Below, piece after piece: positions 1-12,604 of a DNA stretch of 64,000 bases (the stretch's first letter is position 1; each line of letters starts with the position of its first letter). This DNA comes from Sphingomonas phyllosphaerae 5.2 (GTDB lineage: Bacteria > Pseudomonadota > Alphaproteobacteria > Sphingomonadales > Sphingomonadaceae), in NCBI RefSeq assembly GCF_000419605.1, contig NZ_ATTI01000001.1, positions 2,886,501 to 2,950,500 of the forward strand. The letters run 5' to 3'. The notes beneath the pieces were generated by a model that had not been told where the DNA came from, did no database searches, and saw only the letters and a program-made list of their open reading frames with translations. The translations under genes were made by a program, and so were the position numbers.

Positions 1-1
1 G

Positions 2-28
2 ATCGACGCGCTGGTCGCCGTTCCCTGA
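2..28 (+). CDS. 3' end of an upstream gene
   Basis: Only the last eight codons and a TGA stop are inside the window (residues IDALVAVP). Too little remains to identify the protein. In sphingomonads a Holliday-junction resolvase gene (ruvX) can lie upstream of pyrB, so that is one possibility, but nothing in these bases proves it. Even the existence of this tail is inferred only from the stop lying just before the next gene. Confidence 0.3.
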   Translation: MDALVAVP

Positions 29-38
29 CGATCATCGT

Positions 39-359
39 TTGTGCGCATCGCCGTGCGAAACGCGGACAGCCCTTGTGACGCCTGACGTATTTACATGGGT
101 CGTGCCAGCGGTTCTGGCGACCAACCTGCTGACGATCCTGTGCTTCGCCACCGACAAGCGCGCCGCCGAACGCGGCGGGCGGCGCGTTCGCGAATCGACG
201 CTGCTGTGGCTCGCGGCGATCGGGGGTAGCCCGGCGGCGTTCTGGGCGCGTCGGCGCTTTCGCCACAAGACGCGCAAACAGCCGTTCTCGCTACGCCTCC
301 AACTGATCGCCATGGCGCAGGCCGGCATGGCGCTGGGGCTGGGGTCGCTGTTCTTCTGA
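39..359 (+). CDS. DUF1294 small membrane protein
   Basis: Short protein of up to 106 residues with an N-terminal hydrophobic helix (about residues 20-36), the DUF1294 hallmark segment TDKRAAERGGRRVRE, then a helix containing GGSPAAFWARRRFRHKTRK and a C-terminal hydrophobic stretch. That order (helix, basic loop, GG(x)PGA-like turn, RHKT motif, helix) is what DUF1294 proteins show. The function of the family is not known; it is presumed to be an inner-membrane protein. The reading frame opens with TTG at 39; GTG codons at 75 and 102 are alternative starts and the latter would begin just before the first helix. It stands alone between the upstream gene and pyrB. Confidence 0.7.
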   Translation: MCASPCETRTALVTPDVFTWVVPAVLATNLLTILCFATDKRAAERGGRRVRESTLLWLAAIGGSPAAFWARRRFRHKTRKQPFSLRLQLIAMAQAGMALGLGSLFF

Positions 360-402
360 GCGGCTTGCACCGTCCCTGCCCCGCCACTAGGCAGCGGCTT
401 TG

Positions 403-1388
<986 letters not shown>

Positions 1389-1392
<4 letters not shown>

Positions 1393-2609
1393 CGCAGGCG
1401 CTGCACCTGACCGACGCGCGGATCGTCTGCCCGGCAGGCGGCGAGCGGAACGGCGCGCTGCTGATCGTCGACGGCACGATCGCCGCAGGCGAGGCGCCGA
1501 GCCATGCCGAGCGCGTCGACTGTCGCGGCCGGGTGCTCGCGCCCGGCATCATCGACGTCGGCGTGGCGCGGATCGACCGGGCAGCCGCGCGCGCGGGCGG
1601 CGTGGTACGGGTCGCGCCGATGCCGGACCAGACGCCGGTGCTCGACGAACCCGGCGCGGTACAGCGGCTGGCGCTGATCGGCCGGCCCGACGTGTGGATC
1701 CACCCGATCGCCGCGGCGACTCGCGGATTGCAGGGACAGGATCTCGCCGAGATGGCGATCTGCCTGTCGGCCGGCGCGCGCGCGGTCGGCACCGGCCGTG
1801 GCTGGATCGCCGATTCGGGCGTGATGCACCGCGTGCTGATGTACGCGCGCGATCTCGACGTGACGGTCGTCAGCCACGCCGAGGACGGCGGGCTGGCGGC
1901 CGGCGCGGTCGCGACCGAGGGCGAGACGGCAACCCGGCTCGGCCTGCCTGCCGCTCCGGCGCTGGCCGAGCCGCTGGCGATCGCGCGCGACCTGCTGCTG
2001 GCGGAGGAGACCGGCGCGCGGCTGCACCTGCGCTGCGTCACGACCGCCGCCGGCTTCGCGCTGGTGCGGGCCGCGAAGGCGCGCGGCGTGCGGGTCACGT
2101 GCGGGATCACGCCGGCCTATCTGCTGCTGAGCGACAATGCCATGAGCGATTTCCGCACCTTCGCGCATCTCTCCCCGCCGCTGCGCAGCGAGGATGATCG
2201 CAAGGCGGCGCTGGCGGCGCTGAGCGACGGGACGATCGACCTGCTGTGCTCGGGGCACGACCCGCACGGCCCGGAGGAGAAGCGCCTGCCGTTCGCGGAC
2301 GCCAGCGCGGGGGCGGCGGATGCGGCGACGCTGCTGCCGCTCGCGCTTGGGCTGGTGCGCGACGGGCGCATCACATTGCCCCGATTGTTCGCGTTGCTGG
2401 CGCAGGGCCCGGCGGCGCTGCTGCGGCTGGACACGGGCACGCTGGCGGCGGGGATGCCGGGCGACGTGATCCTGATCGACGAGCACGCGCCGTGGCAGAT
2501 CGACACTGACCGGCTGCCGGGCATGGCGGGCAACACGCCGTTCGACGGCCTGCCCGTGCAGGGGAAAGTGACCGCGATGTGGAAGGGCGGCCGCCCCGTC
2601 GCGGGGTGA
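1389..2609 (+). CDS. Dihydroorotase-like protein, metal ligands lost (PyrC'-type)
   Basis: 406-residue amidohydrolase-fold protein resembling type I dihydroorotase over its whole length, starting at the ATG of the ATGA overlap with pyrB. The catalytic residues are missing. After PGIID the family's DxHxH reads DVGVA; the HICHVST ligand strand reads HLRCVTT; the TPHHLLL motif reads TPAYLLL; and the DHAPH motif with its preceding Asp reads SGHDPH. No carbamylated-lysine motif is evident either. In pseudomonads an inactive homologue of this kind (PyrC') is needed to assemble and stabilise the PyrB oligomer. I infer the same structural role here; the working dihydroorotase must then be encoded elsewhere. 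Automatic annotation would call it dihydroorotase. Confidence 0.88.
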
Positions 2610-2612
2610 GCG

Positions 2613-3461
2613 TCAGCGCGCGTGGCGCGGCGGCGCGACTCCGGCGAGCGCGGCGGTAACCGCACCCTCGTCCGCCGGACCGGGCATGAAGCGGTCGATG
2701 CTCGCCGCCGCTTCGGCCGGGGCCGGTGCCTGGTGCAGCGCCAGCGCGACGGGCTGACCGGGGTCGATCGCGGGCGTGATCGAAAGCAACGCCGCGACCT
2801 GGTCGGCGCTCCCCTGCGGGCGCGCGAAGCGCATCCAGTCGAGGATCCGCTGCCGTGCCGCGGCGGGCGGCAGGTCGAGTCCGACGAGGAAGAAGGCGTC
2901 CGGCCATTCGCCGGCCAGTGCGAGCGCCAATGCCAGGTTCTGCCGCGTGCGCGCATCCGCCCCCGGCACGCGCATCGCCGCCATCAACACCTCGACGCCC
3001 TGCTGCGGCGCTCCGCCCAGCGCGAGCGCGAGGCCGCGGTCGGTGGCCGGGATCAGCGCAGCAAAACGGGCGAGCGTGGCCTGCGCGGCATTGCCCTGCC
3101 CCGACGCGACTTGCGCGAGCGCGAGGTTCAGCGCGGTGCGCCCATCGACCTGCCGCAACGCGAGCGTGTCGGCGAACGCCTGCGCCGCCGAGCGAAAGCG
3201 CCCGGCGCGAAGATAGGCGGTACCGAGCAGCGCGCGCCGCTCGCCATCCGCGCCGTCAAGCGCCACGGCGTGTTCGGCACGCGCGATCGCGACCGGCCAA
3301 CGTCGTTGCTGAAGCGCACGCCGCGCCGCCAGCATGTCCTCGGCGCCGGTCGCGCTGGCCACGTTGCGATGGTCGCCGAAATCGAAGCGCAGGATCGCGC
3401 AGCCCGCCAGTGCCATCGCCAGCACGAGCACCGCGCCGGCGCGTATCGCCGCCCGCGCCAT
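2613..3461 (-). CDS. TPR-containing lipoprotein
   Basis: 282 residues. The N-terminus is a lipoprotein signal peptide ending in the lipobox LAGC (Cys about residue 21), followed by helical Ala/Leu-rich repeats typical of tetratricopeptides (for example RRALLGTAYLRAGRFRSAAQAF and RTALNLALAQVASGQGNAAQ). It probably sits on the periplasmic face of the outer membrane as a protein-interaction scaffold, like TadD-type lipoproteins, but no specific assignment is possible. Its ATG overlaps the stop of the upstream ParA-like gene by one base (TGATG), so the two form an operon and may act together. Confidence 0.7.
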   Translation of the reverse strand: MARAAIRAGAVLVLAMALAGCAILRFDFGDHRNVASATGAEDMLAARRALQQRRWPVAIARAEHAVALDGADGERRALLGTAYLRAGRFRSAAQAFADTLALRQVDGRTALNLALAQVASGQGNAAQATLARFAALIPATDRGLALALGGAPQQGVEVLMAAMRVPGADARTRQNLALALALAGEWPDAFFLVGLDLPPAAARQRILDWMRFARPQGSADQVAALLSITPAIDPGQPVALALHQAPAPAEAAASIDRFMPGPADEGAVTAALAGVAPPRHAR

Positions 3462-4177
3462 CAGCCGAGCACCCGGCGACCGAAGCTGTTGGCGGTCGCA
3501 CGTACCGCACCATAGCCGCCGCCGGGCGTGCCGGCCGCGAACACCGTGCGCCGGAAATTCTTCTCCAGCCGGTCCGAGACGAACGTCCAGAGCGCGGCGA
3601 TCTCCGCGGCGGCGCGGCCGTCCGGATCGGCCTCCATCACGGTCCGTCCGTCGACCATCGACGCGGCGTAATCGGTACGCTGGTGGATGGTAACCGGCGC
3701 GACGGTGCCGTGCTGCGACAGCGTCACGGCGGTTTCAGCGGTGATCCGCGCATTCGGGGTCGCGGCGTTGACGACGAACAGCAACGGCTTGCCCGAGCGC
3801 TCGCACAATTCGATGGTCGCGCCGACCGCATGCAGGTCGTGCGGACTAGGCCGCGTCGGTACGATGATGAGTTCGGCGACGTGGATCACCGCCTGGATCG
3901 CAACCGTCAGCGCCGGCGGCGTGTCGATCACGGCCAACCGCACGCCCTGTTCGCGCATCGCGTCGAGATCGGCGGCAAGCCGTGGCACGCTGGTGGGCAC
4001 GAACAGCGGATGCGGCTCGGCACGTGCCGCCGACCAGTCGATCAACGTCCCCTGCGGGTCGATGTCGAGCAATGCCACCGGCCCGGCGGCGGCGTGCTGT
4101 GCCTGCACCGCCAGATGCCCGGCGAGCGTGGTCTTGCCCGATCCGCCCTTCTGCGATGCGACCGCGAGTACGCGCAT
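3461..4177 (-). CDS. ParA/MinD-family ATPase
   Basis: 238-residue P-loop ATPase. The deviant Walker A is at the N-terminus (QKGGSGKTTLAGHLAV), the Walker A' region is LLDIDPQGTLIDW and Walker B is LAVIDTPPA. This is the signature of ParA-type positioning ATPases that dimerise on ATP and usually bind DNA or membrane. No ParB or replication gene is nearby, so it is an orphan ParA rather than a chromosome-segregation locus. It is translationally coupled to a TPR lipoprotein, suggesting a role in positioning or assembling an envelope structure; this is an inference. The C-terminal 50 residues are basic and low in homology signal. Confidence 0.8.
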   Translation of the reverse strand: MRVLAVASQKGGSGKTTLAGHLAVQAQHAAAGPVALLDIDPQGTLIDWSAARAEPHPLFVPTSVPRLAADLDAMREQGVRLAVIDTPPALTVAIQAVIHVAELIIVPTRPSPHDLHAVGATIELCERSGKPLLFVVNAATPNARITAETAVTLSQHGTVAPVTIHQRTDYAASMVDGRTVMEADPDGRAAAEIAALWTFVSDRLEKNFRRTVFAAGTPGGGYGAVRATANSFGRRVLG

Positions 4178-4254
4178 ATGCTGCCGATGTCCCCCGTTGA
4201 TCCGCTGCCTGGCCTTGCCATGCGGACGGTGGAGGAAGCGTTAACGACGTAGCG

Positions 4255-5136
4255 TCAGGTGGCGATCCACTCCGCGCGCGGCACCCCTTGCGCCCACAGC
4301 AGCGCGGTGAGATCGCCATGCTCGACCCGGGCCGCAGCGGCGGCGGCGACGATCGGCTTGGCATGATAGGCGACGCCCAGTCCGGCGATCTCGATCATCG
4401 CGAGGTCGTTCGCGCCATCGCCGACCGCCAGTGTCGCACCCTCGGCCAGCCCCAGCGCCTCGCGCCGCTCCAGCAGCGTTGCACGCTTCGTGGCGGCGCC
4501 GACGATCGGGCGCGCGACCGTGCCCGACAGGACCGCGCCGTCGATCTCCAGCACGTTGGCGATCGCGCGATCGAAGCCGATCGCACGTGCGACCGGCTCC
4601 GCGAAGCGCGTGAAGCCGCCCGACACCAGCACCGCATTCGCCCCCCATGCGCGCATCGTGCGTACCAGCGCCTGCGCACCGGGCATCAGCGCCACCCGCT
4701 CGCGCAGGCAGGCGTCGATCACTGCCGCGTCCAACCCCTTCAGCAACGCGACCCGCGCGTCGAGCGCAGCCTCGAAATCGAGCTCGCCGCGCATCGCCGC
4801 CTCGGTGATCGCGGCAATCCTGGGCTTCAGCCCGGCATAGTCGGCGAGTTCGTCGATGCACTCGACGGTGATCATCGTCGAATCCATGTCGGCGACCAGC
4901 AGCATCTTGCGGCGTCCGTCGCGTGGTTGCACGACCACGTCGACGCCGGCGAATGCGCCTTCCAGCGTCGCGCGCGCCGCCGCCGGGGCCAGCTCGAACT
5001 GCCAGTCGGCGGCGTCGCCCTCGTCGATCCACGCCAGCGTCGTCGGTGCGCAGCCCGCCGCGGCGAGCCGGTCGTGCGCCTCGGCCATGATGTTGGGCGT
5101 CAGTCGCCCTGCTGCTATCAGCGTCGCCGTGAACAT
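4255..5136 (-). CDS. serB: Phosphoserine phosphatase
   Basis: Final step of serine synthesis: hydrolysis of O-phospho-L-serine. The 293-residue protein has an N-terminal regulatory-like region of about 80 residues, then the HAD core: motif [20 protein letters not shown], motif [10 protein letters not shown] and motif [26 protein letters not shown]. These are exact SerB signatures. The start chosen is the ATG at 5136, whose bases lie inside the CATG that also holds the miaA start on the other strand; an upstream in-frame ATG at 5169 is an alternative and would make the overlap larger. There is no space for a conventional promoter between the two genes. Confidence 0.93.
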   Translation of the reverse strand: MFTATLIAAGRLTPNIMAEAHDRLAAAGCAPTTLAWIDEGDAADWQFELAPAAARATLEGAFAGVDVVVQPRDGRRKMLLVADMDSTMITVECIDELADYAGLKPRIAAITEAAMRGELDFEAALDARVALLKGLDAAVIDACLRERVALMPGAQALVRTMRAWGANAVLVSGGFTRFAEPVARAIGFDRAIANVLEIDGAVLSGTVARPIVGAATKRATLLERREALGLAEGATLAVGDGANDLAMIEIAGLGVAYHAKPIVAAAAAARVEHGDLTALLWAQGVPRAEWIAT

Positions 5137-6049
5137 GCCCACCCCCGAGAAACCAAGGCTGGCGCTCATCGCAGGGCCGACCGCCAGCGGCAAGAGCGCG
5201 CTGGCGATCGCGCTGGCGGAGCAGATCGGCGGGGTGGTGATCAACGCCGACGCCAGCCAGGTGTACCGCGACCTGCACGTGCTGTCCGCGCGCCCCTCGC
5301 CCGACGACGAGGCGCGCGTGCCGCACCGGCTGTTCGGTTACGTCGATGGGGCGGCCGCGTGGTCGGCGGCGCGCTGGGCGGCGGATGCGGCGGCCGAGGT
5401 GCGCCGCGCGCATGAGACGGGTAAAGTGCCGGTGCTGGTCGGCGGCACCGGGCTGTATCTGCGGACGCTGCTCGACGGGATCGCCCCGGTGCCGGAGATC
5501 GACCCGCTGGTACGCGCCGCGGTGCGCGCGTTGCCGGTGGCGGAGGCGCATGCGGCGCTGTCCCACGAGGATCCCGCCGCGGCCGCGCGCCTGCACGCAC
5601 GCGACACGACGCGCGTGGCGCGGGCGCTTGAAGTGGTTCGCGCGACCGGCCGACCGCTCGCCGCATGGCAGGCGGCACGCGTCGGAGGCATCGGCGCCGC
5701 CGTCGACGTGCGCGGACTGGTGCTGCTGCCGGACCGCGAGACGTTGTTCGCGCGCTGCGACGCGCGGTTGACCGCGATGTTCGCGGACGGCGGGGTGGCG
5801 GAGGTGGAGGCGCTGCTCGCACGGGCGGACGTTCCGGTCGACGCGCCGGTGCGCCGCGCGATCGGCGTGCAGGAAGTGGCGGCGATGCTGACAGGCACGC
5901 TGTCGCGCGATGAAGCGCTGACGGCGGCGCAGCAAGCGACGCGGCAATATGCCAAGCGGCAATATACGTGGTTTCGCAATCAGTTACCGGCTGAATGGCA
6001 ATGCTGCACCGCGCCAAACCTGCAATTATATTTCGCAAAAGACGGTTGA
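5135..6049 (+). CDS. miaA: tRNA dimethylallyltransferase
   Basis: Adds the isopentenyl group to A37 of tRNAs that read UNN codons. The 304-residue protein begins with the P-loop [20 protein letters not shown], followed by [20 protein letters not shown] and the [13 protein letters not shown] motif, and ends with the [14 protein letters not shown] segment, all standard for MiaA. The start ATG at 5135 overlaps the serB start on the opposite strand; GTG at 5129 is a possible alternative. The frame is open further upstream, but that extension is antisense serB with no family resemblance. About 80 bases separate it from ilvB. Confidence 0.95.
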   Translation: MPTPEKPRLALIAGPTASGKSALAIALAEQIGGVVINADASQVYRDLHVLSARPSPDDEARVPHRLFGYVDGAAAWSAARWAADAAAEVRRAHETGKVPVLVGGTGLYLRTLLDGIAPVPEIDPLVRAAVRALPVAEAHAALSHEDPAAAARLHARDTTRVARALEVVRATGRPLAAWQAARVGGIGAAVDVRGLVLLPDRETLFARCDARLTAMFADGGVAEVEALLARADVPVDAPVRRAIGVQEVAAMLTGTLSRDEALTAAQQATRQYAKRQYTWFRNQLPAEWQCCTAPNLQLYFAKDG

Positions 6050-6128
6050 CGCGTAACTTTCTATGCCGTAGCGCGCCCCGACTTGCCGGGCTAATAGCGT
6101 CAGGCAACCCATTTCGAGGAGACGTGAC

Positions 6129-7874
<1,746 letters not shown>

Positions 7875-7880
7875 TCATCG

Positions 7881-7958
7881 TCACCCCGGCGCAAGCCGGG
7901 GGCTCGTGCCGCAAGGGCGCGCTTACAACAGGGAGACTCCGGCTGCCGCCGGGGTGAC
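7881..7958. repeat. REP-like palindromic pair between ilvB and ilvN
   Basis: Two inverted copies of GTCACCCCGGC (7881-7891 and 7948-7958) face each other. Each copy is itself the start of a small hairpin: CCCCGGC-GCAA-GCCGGGG at 7885-7902 and CCGGC-TGCC-GCCGG at 7939-7952. The whole can fold as a Y-shaped structure. A third copy lies after ilvN. This is the arrangement of REP/BIME elements, which often stabilise or fine-tune segments of an operon mRNA. Confidence 0.75.
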
Positions 7959-7964
7959 GCTATA

Positions 7965-9622
<1,658 letters not shown>

Positions 9623-9682
9623 GCGAGGCGCGGCCGTCGGCAGCAAGGCTGGCGGCCGACTCGCACAAGCGCGGCCGGACCC

Positions 9683-9709
9683 GGCGGGGAGCGCCGCTTA
9701 CTCCCCGCC
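9683..9709 (+). terminator. Probable terminator of ilvBNC
   Basis: Perfect 9-bp stem GGCGGGGAG (9683-9691) and CTCCCCGCC (9701-9709) with a 9-base loop, 60 bases after the ilvC stop. It is followed by pyrimidine-rich CCTCCTTC rather than a clean T tract, so the call is tentative. The rest of the 272-base gap to the next gene shows no gene. Confidence 0.5.
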
Positions 9710-9894
9710 CCTCCTTCAAGGGAGAGGTCGCCGGGTGGGCGGCGCATCGTAAGCGGCCGCCGCCGCGACACACATCCGCCACGAACGCTCCCCACCACCG
9801 CGCGTCTCGCAGGGGAAGCGCGCGGTTCCACATGACGGTTTTGTCACCCCAAAGCCGATTGCCGCCCCACCGGTGCTGATGTAATCGCCCGGCC

Positions 9895-10689
9895 ATGCGG
9901 ACGGCGACGTACCGAGCTTCGTCGTACCGGACCCGTCGGGATGCGGCCAGTCGCGTCGTCTCGACGCTGCTGGCGCTCGCCATCGCCGCAGCGATCATCC
10001 TCGCGTTGCTGACGATGGGCGGGGTGGTGCGCGGCGATTTCGGCGACGGGCGGCGCCTGACCACATTCGACGTACGCAACGAAGGCGCGCCGCAGCAGAA
10101 ATCGACGACGCAAAAGGCCGAGCGGCAGCGCGCCGCCCCCGAGCGCAGCGAGATCACACCGCCGCGCGTGGTGACCGAGCGCCCCGTCCCGGCACCGCCG
10201 TTGCCCGAACAGCCGCTGCACCTGCCCGGCGTCATGATCCTCAACAAGTCCGATTATGCCGCTTCGGACATCGGCACGATCCGCGGCACCGCCGGGCCGC
10301 CCGCCACCGGCAATGGCAAGAGCGGGCGCGGCGACGATACGCAAACCGTCGGGCTCGGCCCGGGCGGCGAGCCGCTGTACGCCGCGGAATGGTATCGTCG
10401 CCCGTCGCGCGCCGAAACCGAGCCGTACATGCCGCGCGGCAAGACCGGCTGGGGCATGGTCGCGTGCCGCACCGCGCCGCGCTTCCATGTCGAGGATTGC
10501 CGGGAGCTGGGCGAATCGCCGGGCTCGGGGATCGGCCGCGGCTTGCGGCAGGCCGCGTGGCAGTTCCTGGTGCGGCCACCGCGCAAGGGCGGAACGGACA
10601 TGATCGGCGCCTGGGTGCGGATCCGCTTCGACATCACCGCACGCGGCGCACCGGACGCCGACGCACCGGAAAGCGACGACGGTAATTAG
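9895..10689 (+). CDS. Hypothetical single-pass membrane protein
   Basis: 264 residues with a basic N-terminus, one transmembrane helix (about residues 22-44, STLLALAIAAAIILALLTM), then a long Pro/Glu/Arg-rich region with PPLPEQPLHL and a folded C-terminal part with two cysteines (WGMVACRTAPRFHVEDCREL). The architecture, a cytoplasmic tail plus TM plus Pro-rich periplasmic stalk, recalls TonB-like anchors, but no TonB C-terminal domain is recognisable. I do not recognise the family beyond its being of a sort common in sphingomonads. The start is the ATG at 9895. Confidence 0.6.
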   Translation: MRTATYRASSYRTRRDAASRVVSTLLALAIAAAIILALLTMGGVVRGDFGDGRRLTTFDVRNEGAPQQKSTTQKAERQRAAPERSEITPPRVVTERPVPAPPLPEQPLHLPGVMILNKSDYAASDIGTIRGTAGPPATGNGKSGRGDDTQTVGLGPGGEPLYAAEWYRRPSRAETEPYMPRGKTGWGMVACRTAPRFHVEDCRELGESPGSGIGRGLRQAAWQFLVRPPRKGGTDMIGAWVRIRFDITARGAPDADAPESDDGN

Positions 10690-10875
10690 GTCCGATCGAC
10701 CTTGACCGGAATTGGTCGCCGCCCGTCGCGCTCGGTTCGAGGTTCCGCCGCTGCGGCGCCGGTAGAGACGGCGAGGCCTGAGCGCCTGGCGTGAAATGAT
10801 CCGTTTCGTGCGCGGCGTCTTCGCAACGACCTGAAACTGTGGTGCAAGGCTCGTTACAACAGGAGGATCGATACC

Positions 10876-11493
10876 ATGCGTCCCATCATCGCCGCCGTGC
10901 TCGCCACGACGCTCGCCGTTCCCGCGGTCGCGCAACTCGCCACCACCGCGCAACAGCCCGGCCAGCCGCAGGCATCGCGCGTCACCGCAGGCACCTATCA
11001 GGTCGATCCGGCACACACGCAGGTGACATGGGAGGTCAACCACATGGGCTTCTCGATGCTGCAGGGGCAGTTCGGCGCGCAGGGCGGCTCGATCACGATC
11101 GACCCGAAGAAGCCGGCCGCGACCAAGGTCGACGTGACCTTTGCGATCGACGCGCTGTCGGTCACCTCGCCGCAGTTCGCCAATCACCTGAAGTCCGGTG
11201 ACTTCTTCAACGCGGCTGCAAACCCGACCGCGCGGTTCGTCTCCACCTCGGTCACGCCGCGCGGCGCAACGCGCGCGACGCTGAACGGCGACCTGACGAT
11301 CAAGGGCGTGACGAAGCCGGTGTCGCTGGACGTCACCTTCGTCGGCGCCGGGGCCAACCCGATGAGCAAGAAGGCGAACTTCGGCTTCACCGGCACCGGC
11401 ACGATCAAACGCAGCGACTTCGGGCTCGGCTATGCAGCGCCGGTCGTCTCCGACGCCGTGAAGCTGACCGTGCAGGCGGCGTTCACCGCCTGA
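10876..11493 (+). CDS. YceI-family periplasmic lipid-binding protein
   Basis: 205 residues with a cleavable signal peptide (residues 1-19, ending AVPAVAQL) and a lipocalin-like YceI domain: GTYQVDPAHTQVTWEVNHMGFS near the start, GSITIDPKKPAATKVDVTFAID, FFNAAANPTARF and LTIKGVTKPVSLDVTF. YceI proteins bind polyisoprenoids or other amphiphiles in the periplasm and respond to stress or alkaline pH in other bacteria. A very good Shine-Dalgarno AGGAGG lies 7 bases before the ATG. It is a single-gene unit with a hairpin terminator downstream. Confidence 0.9.
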   Translation: MRPIIAAVLATTLAVPAVAQLATTAQQPGQPQASRVTAGTYQVDPAHTQVTWEVNHMGFSMLQGQFGAQGGSITIDPKKPAATKVDVTFAIDALSVTSPQFANHLKSGDFFNAAANPTARFVSTSVTPRGATRATLNGDLTIKGVTKPVSLDVTFVGAGANPMSKKANFGFTGTGTIKRSDFGLGYAAPVVSDAVKLTVQAAFTA

Positions 11494-11502
11494 TCCGAAC
11501 GT

Positions 11503-11527
11503 CCCGGCCCCCATCCGGGGGGCCGGG
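11503..11527. terminator. Bidirectional terminator hairpin
   Basis: CCCGGCCCCC (11503-11512) pairs with GGGGGGCCGGG (11517-11527) in a strong GC stem with a short loop, between two convergent genes: 10 bases after the YceI stop and 9 before the stop of the reverse gene. Position and strength suggest it ends both transcripts. Confidence 0.7.
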
Positions 11528-11535
11528 CTTCGTCA

Positions 11536-11904
11536 TCACCCCAGCGTGTAGGCGACGGTGAACTTGCCGTTCTTGCGATTGCCGAGGCTCCACAGCCACG
11601 TCTTCCCGCCGGCATATCTGACCGCATAGGTCTCCACGCGCGCGTTGTCGTCCTCCTCGGCCTTGATGAACGACACGCCTTCGATCGGGCCCAGCGCGGC
11701 AAGTGCGGGCTTCATCTGCGACATCTGGTTGCCGCAGGCGGACAGCAGCGGCTCGGCCATCAGGTCGGCGGGGCACGTACCTGCCGCCGCTTCGGTCACG
11801 ATCCGCCGCAGCGCCGGCCCATATTGCCCCTCATCGGCGGCCTGCGCGGCCCCTGCGGCTGCCATCGATGCCGCGGCAGTCACGAACAGCATCACCTTGC
11901 GCAT
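11536..11904 (-). CDS. Small secreted protein of unknown function
   Basis: 122 residues: signal peptide of about 22 residues (MRKVMLFVTAAASMAAAGAAQA, cleavage after AQA), then a mature domain of about 100 residues with two cysteines (AAGTCPADLM and LSACGNQM) likely to form a disulfide, and a beta-rich end (ETYAVRYAGGKTWLWSLGNRKNGKFTVAY). I do not recognise the family. Convergent with the YceI gene; an unrelated BLUF gene lies upstream. Confidence 0.7.
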   Translation of the reverse strand: MRKVMLFVTAAASMAAAGAAQAADEGQYGPALRRIVTEAAAGTCPADLMAEPLLSACGNQMSQMKPALAALGPIEGVSFIKAEEDDNARVETYAVRYAGGKTWLWSLGNRKNGKFTVAYTLG

Positions 11905-11970
11905 CGCGCTCTCCCCTTGTCGTTGCGGGAGGTATCGCGCCGATCGCGTCGGCCGGCAAGCGGTGACGCG

Positions 11971-12375
11971 TCAGGCGGCGCGGCGGATCTGGACGAAGCC
12001 GTCGAAGGTCGCGCGCACCGCCGGAGAAGCCCCGGCAATCAGCGTCTGCACATGCCGGACGAACGCGTCGGCGTCGGCACCGGCCACGCGCTCCGCCATC
12101 GCCCATTCGCCGAACTCGCGCGCGGCAATGTCGCGGCATGACAGGATCACGACCGCGCGGTGCCGCGGGTCGGCGGTGATCCGCTCCAGCGTACGCTCCA
12201 GCGGCAACTGATTGCCTTCGAGCGCCTGCAGAAAGCGGCGGCCGTCGGCATAGAGCAACCCGGTCAGCCCATCGCGCGCGTTGTTGCGGCGCGACGTGGC
12301 GAGGATCGACGCGGTATCGACCGCGCCGACGAACGAGCTGATATAGACGACCTGCAACAGGGAAGTTCCGGACAT
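11971..12375 (-). CDS. Short BLUF-domain blue-light sensor
   Basis: 134-residue stand-alone FAD-binding BLUF protein. The key residues are in place: flavin-switch Tyr at residue 11 (VVYISSF), Asn 31/32 (RRNNARDGLTGLLY), Gln 50 in RRFLQALEG, and a Trp at about residue 91 (FGEWAM). Blue light rearranges the Tyr-Gln hydrogen bonding around FAD. There is no fused output domain; short BLUF proteins signal by contacting partners, or modulate cyclic di-GMP enzymes or regulators in trans. Neighbours give no direct partner, but the gene is divergent from the leu leader, whose promoter lies in the 92-base spacer. Confidence 0.9.
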   Translation of the reverse strand: MSGTSLLQVVYISSFVGAVDTASILATSRRNNARDGLTGLLYADGRRFLQALEGNQLPLERTLERITADPRHRAVVILSCRDIAAREFGEWAMAERVAGADADAFVRHVQTLIAGASPAVRATFDGFVQIRRAA

Positions 12376-12429
12376 AGCGACACTATTTGCCGCGCAACGG
12401 TTTCATTTTCCTCAACGTCCCGGACGCAC

Positions 12430-12457
12430 TGGACAGCGGCCGCGGGCGCGCGCTAAT
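12430..12457 (+). promoter_or_regulatory. Candidate promoter of the leu leader/leuA transcript
   Basis: TGGACA (12430-12435, five of six to the sigma-70 -35 consensus), then 16 bases, then GCTAAT (12452-12457, four of six); AATTAT at 12455-12460 is an alternative -10. Initiation 6-8 bases downstream would fall at or just before the leader-peptide ATG at 12468, giving a nearly leaderless leader-peptide mRNA. Confidence 0.4.
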
Positions 12458-12467
12458 TATCGCGGCG

Positions 12468-12512
12468 ATGACGTGCCGGCTGGCCCTCCTTCTGCGACTT
12501 ACGCGCCCTTAG
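12468..12512 (+). CDS. Leucine-rich leader peptide of the leuA attenuator
   Basis: A 14-codon reading frame MTCRLALLLRLTRP followed by TAG, with five leucine codons (CTG, CTC, CTT, CTG, CTT) between 12480 and 12500, 93 bases upstream of leuA. Leu density (5 of 14, three consecutive) and the stop codon lying inside the left arm of a hairpin are the classic design of an amino acid attenuator: ribosome stalling at Leu codons reports charged tRNA-Leu and selects between RNA folds. The ATG has no obvious Shine-Dalgarno and may be translated leaderless. Too short for ordinary gene calling. Confidence 0.72.
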   Translation: MTCRLALLLRLTRP

Positions 12513-12560
12513 GCGTGCATCTGCCGACGCGTGCATCGCACGCGCCACGCGCCTAAGGGC
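12505..12560 (+). promoter_or_regulatory. Alternative hairpins of the leuA attenuator
   Basis: GCCCTTAGGCG (12505-12515) pairs perfectly with CGCCTAAGGGC (12550-12560). Inside it CGCGTGC (12528-12534) pairs with GCACGCG (12538-12544). The left outer arm contains the leader-peptide stop (12510-12512), so a ribosome ending there would block the outer stem, while one stalled at the Leu codons would leave it free. GGCGTGC (12512-12518) can also pair with the 12538 arm, giving competing folds. T-rich ACTTTCCCTTTTC follows at 12568-12580. Which fold is terminator and which antiterminator I cannot settle by eye. Confidence 0.55.
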
Positions 12561-12604
12561 TGACCCGACTTTCCCTTTTCGCTCCTGTCCGAGAGAGCCT
12601 CGTC

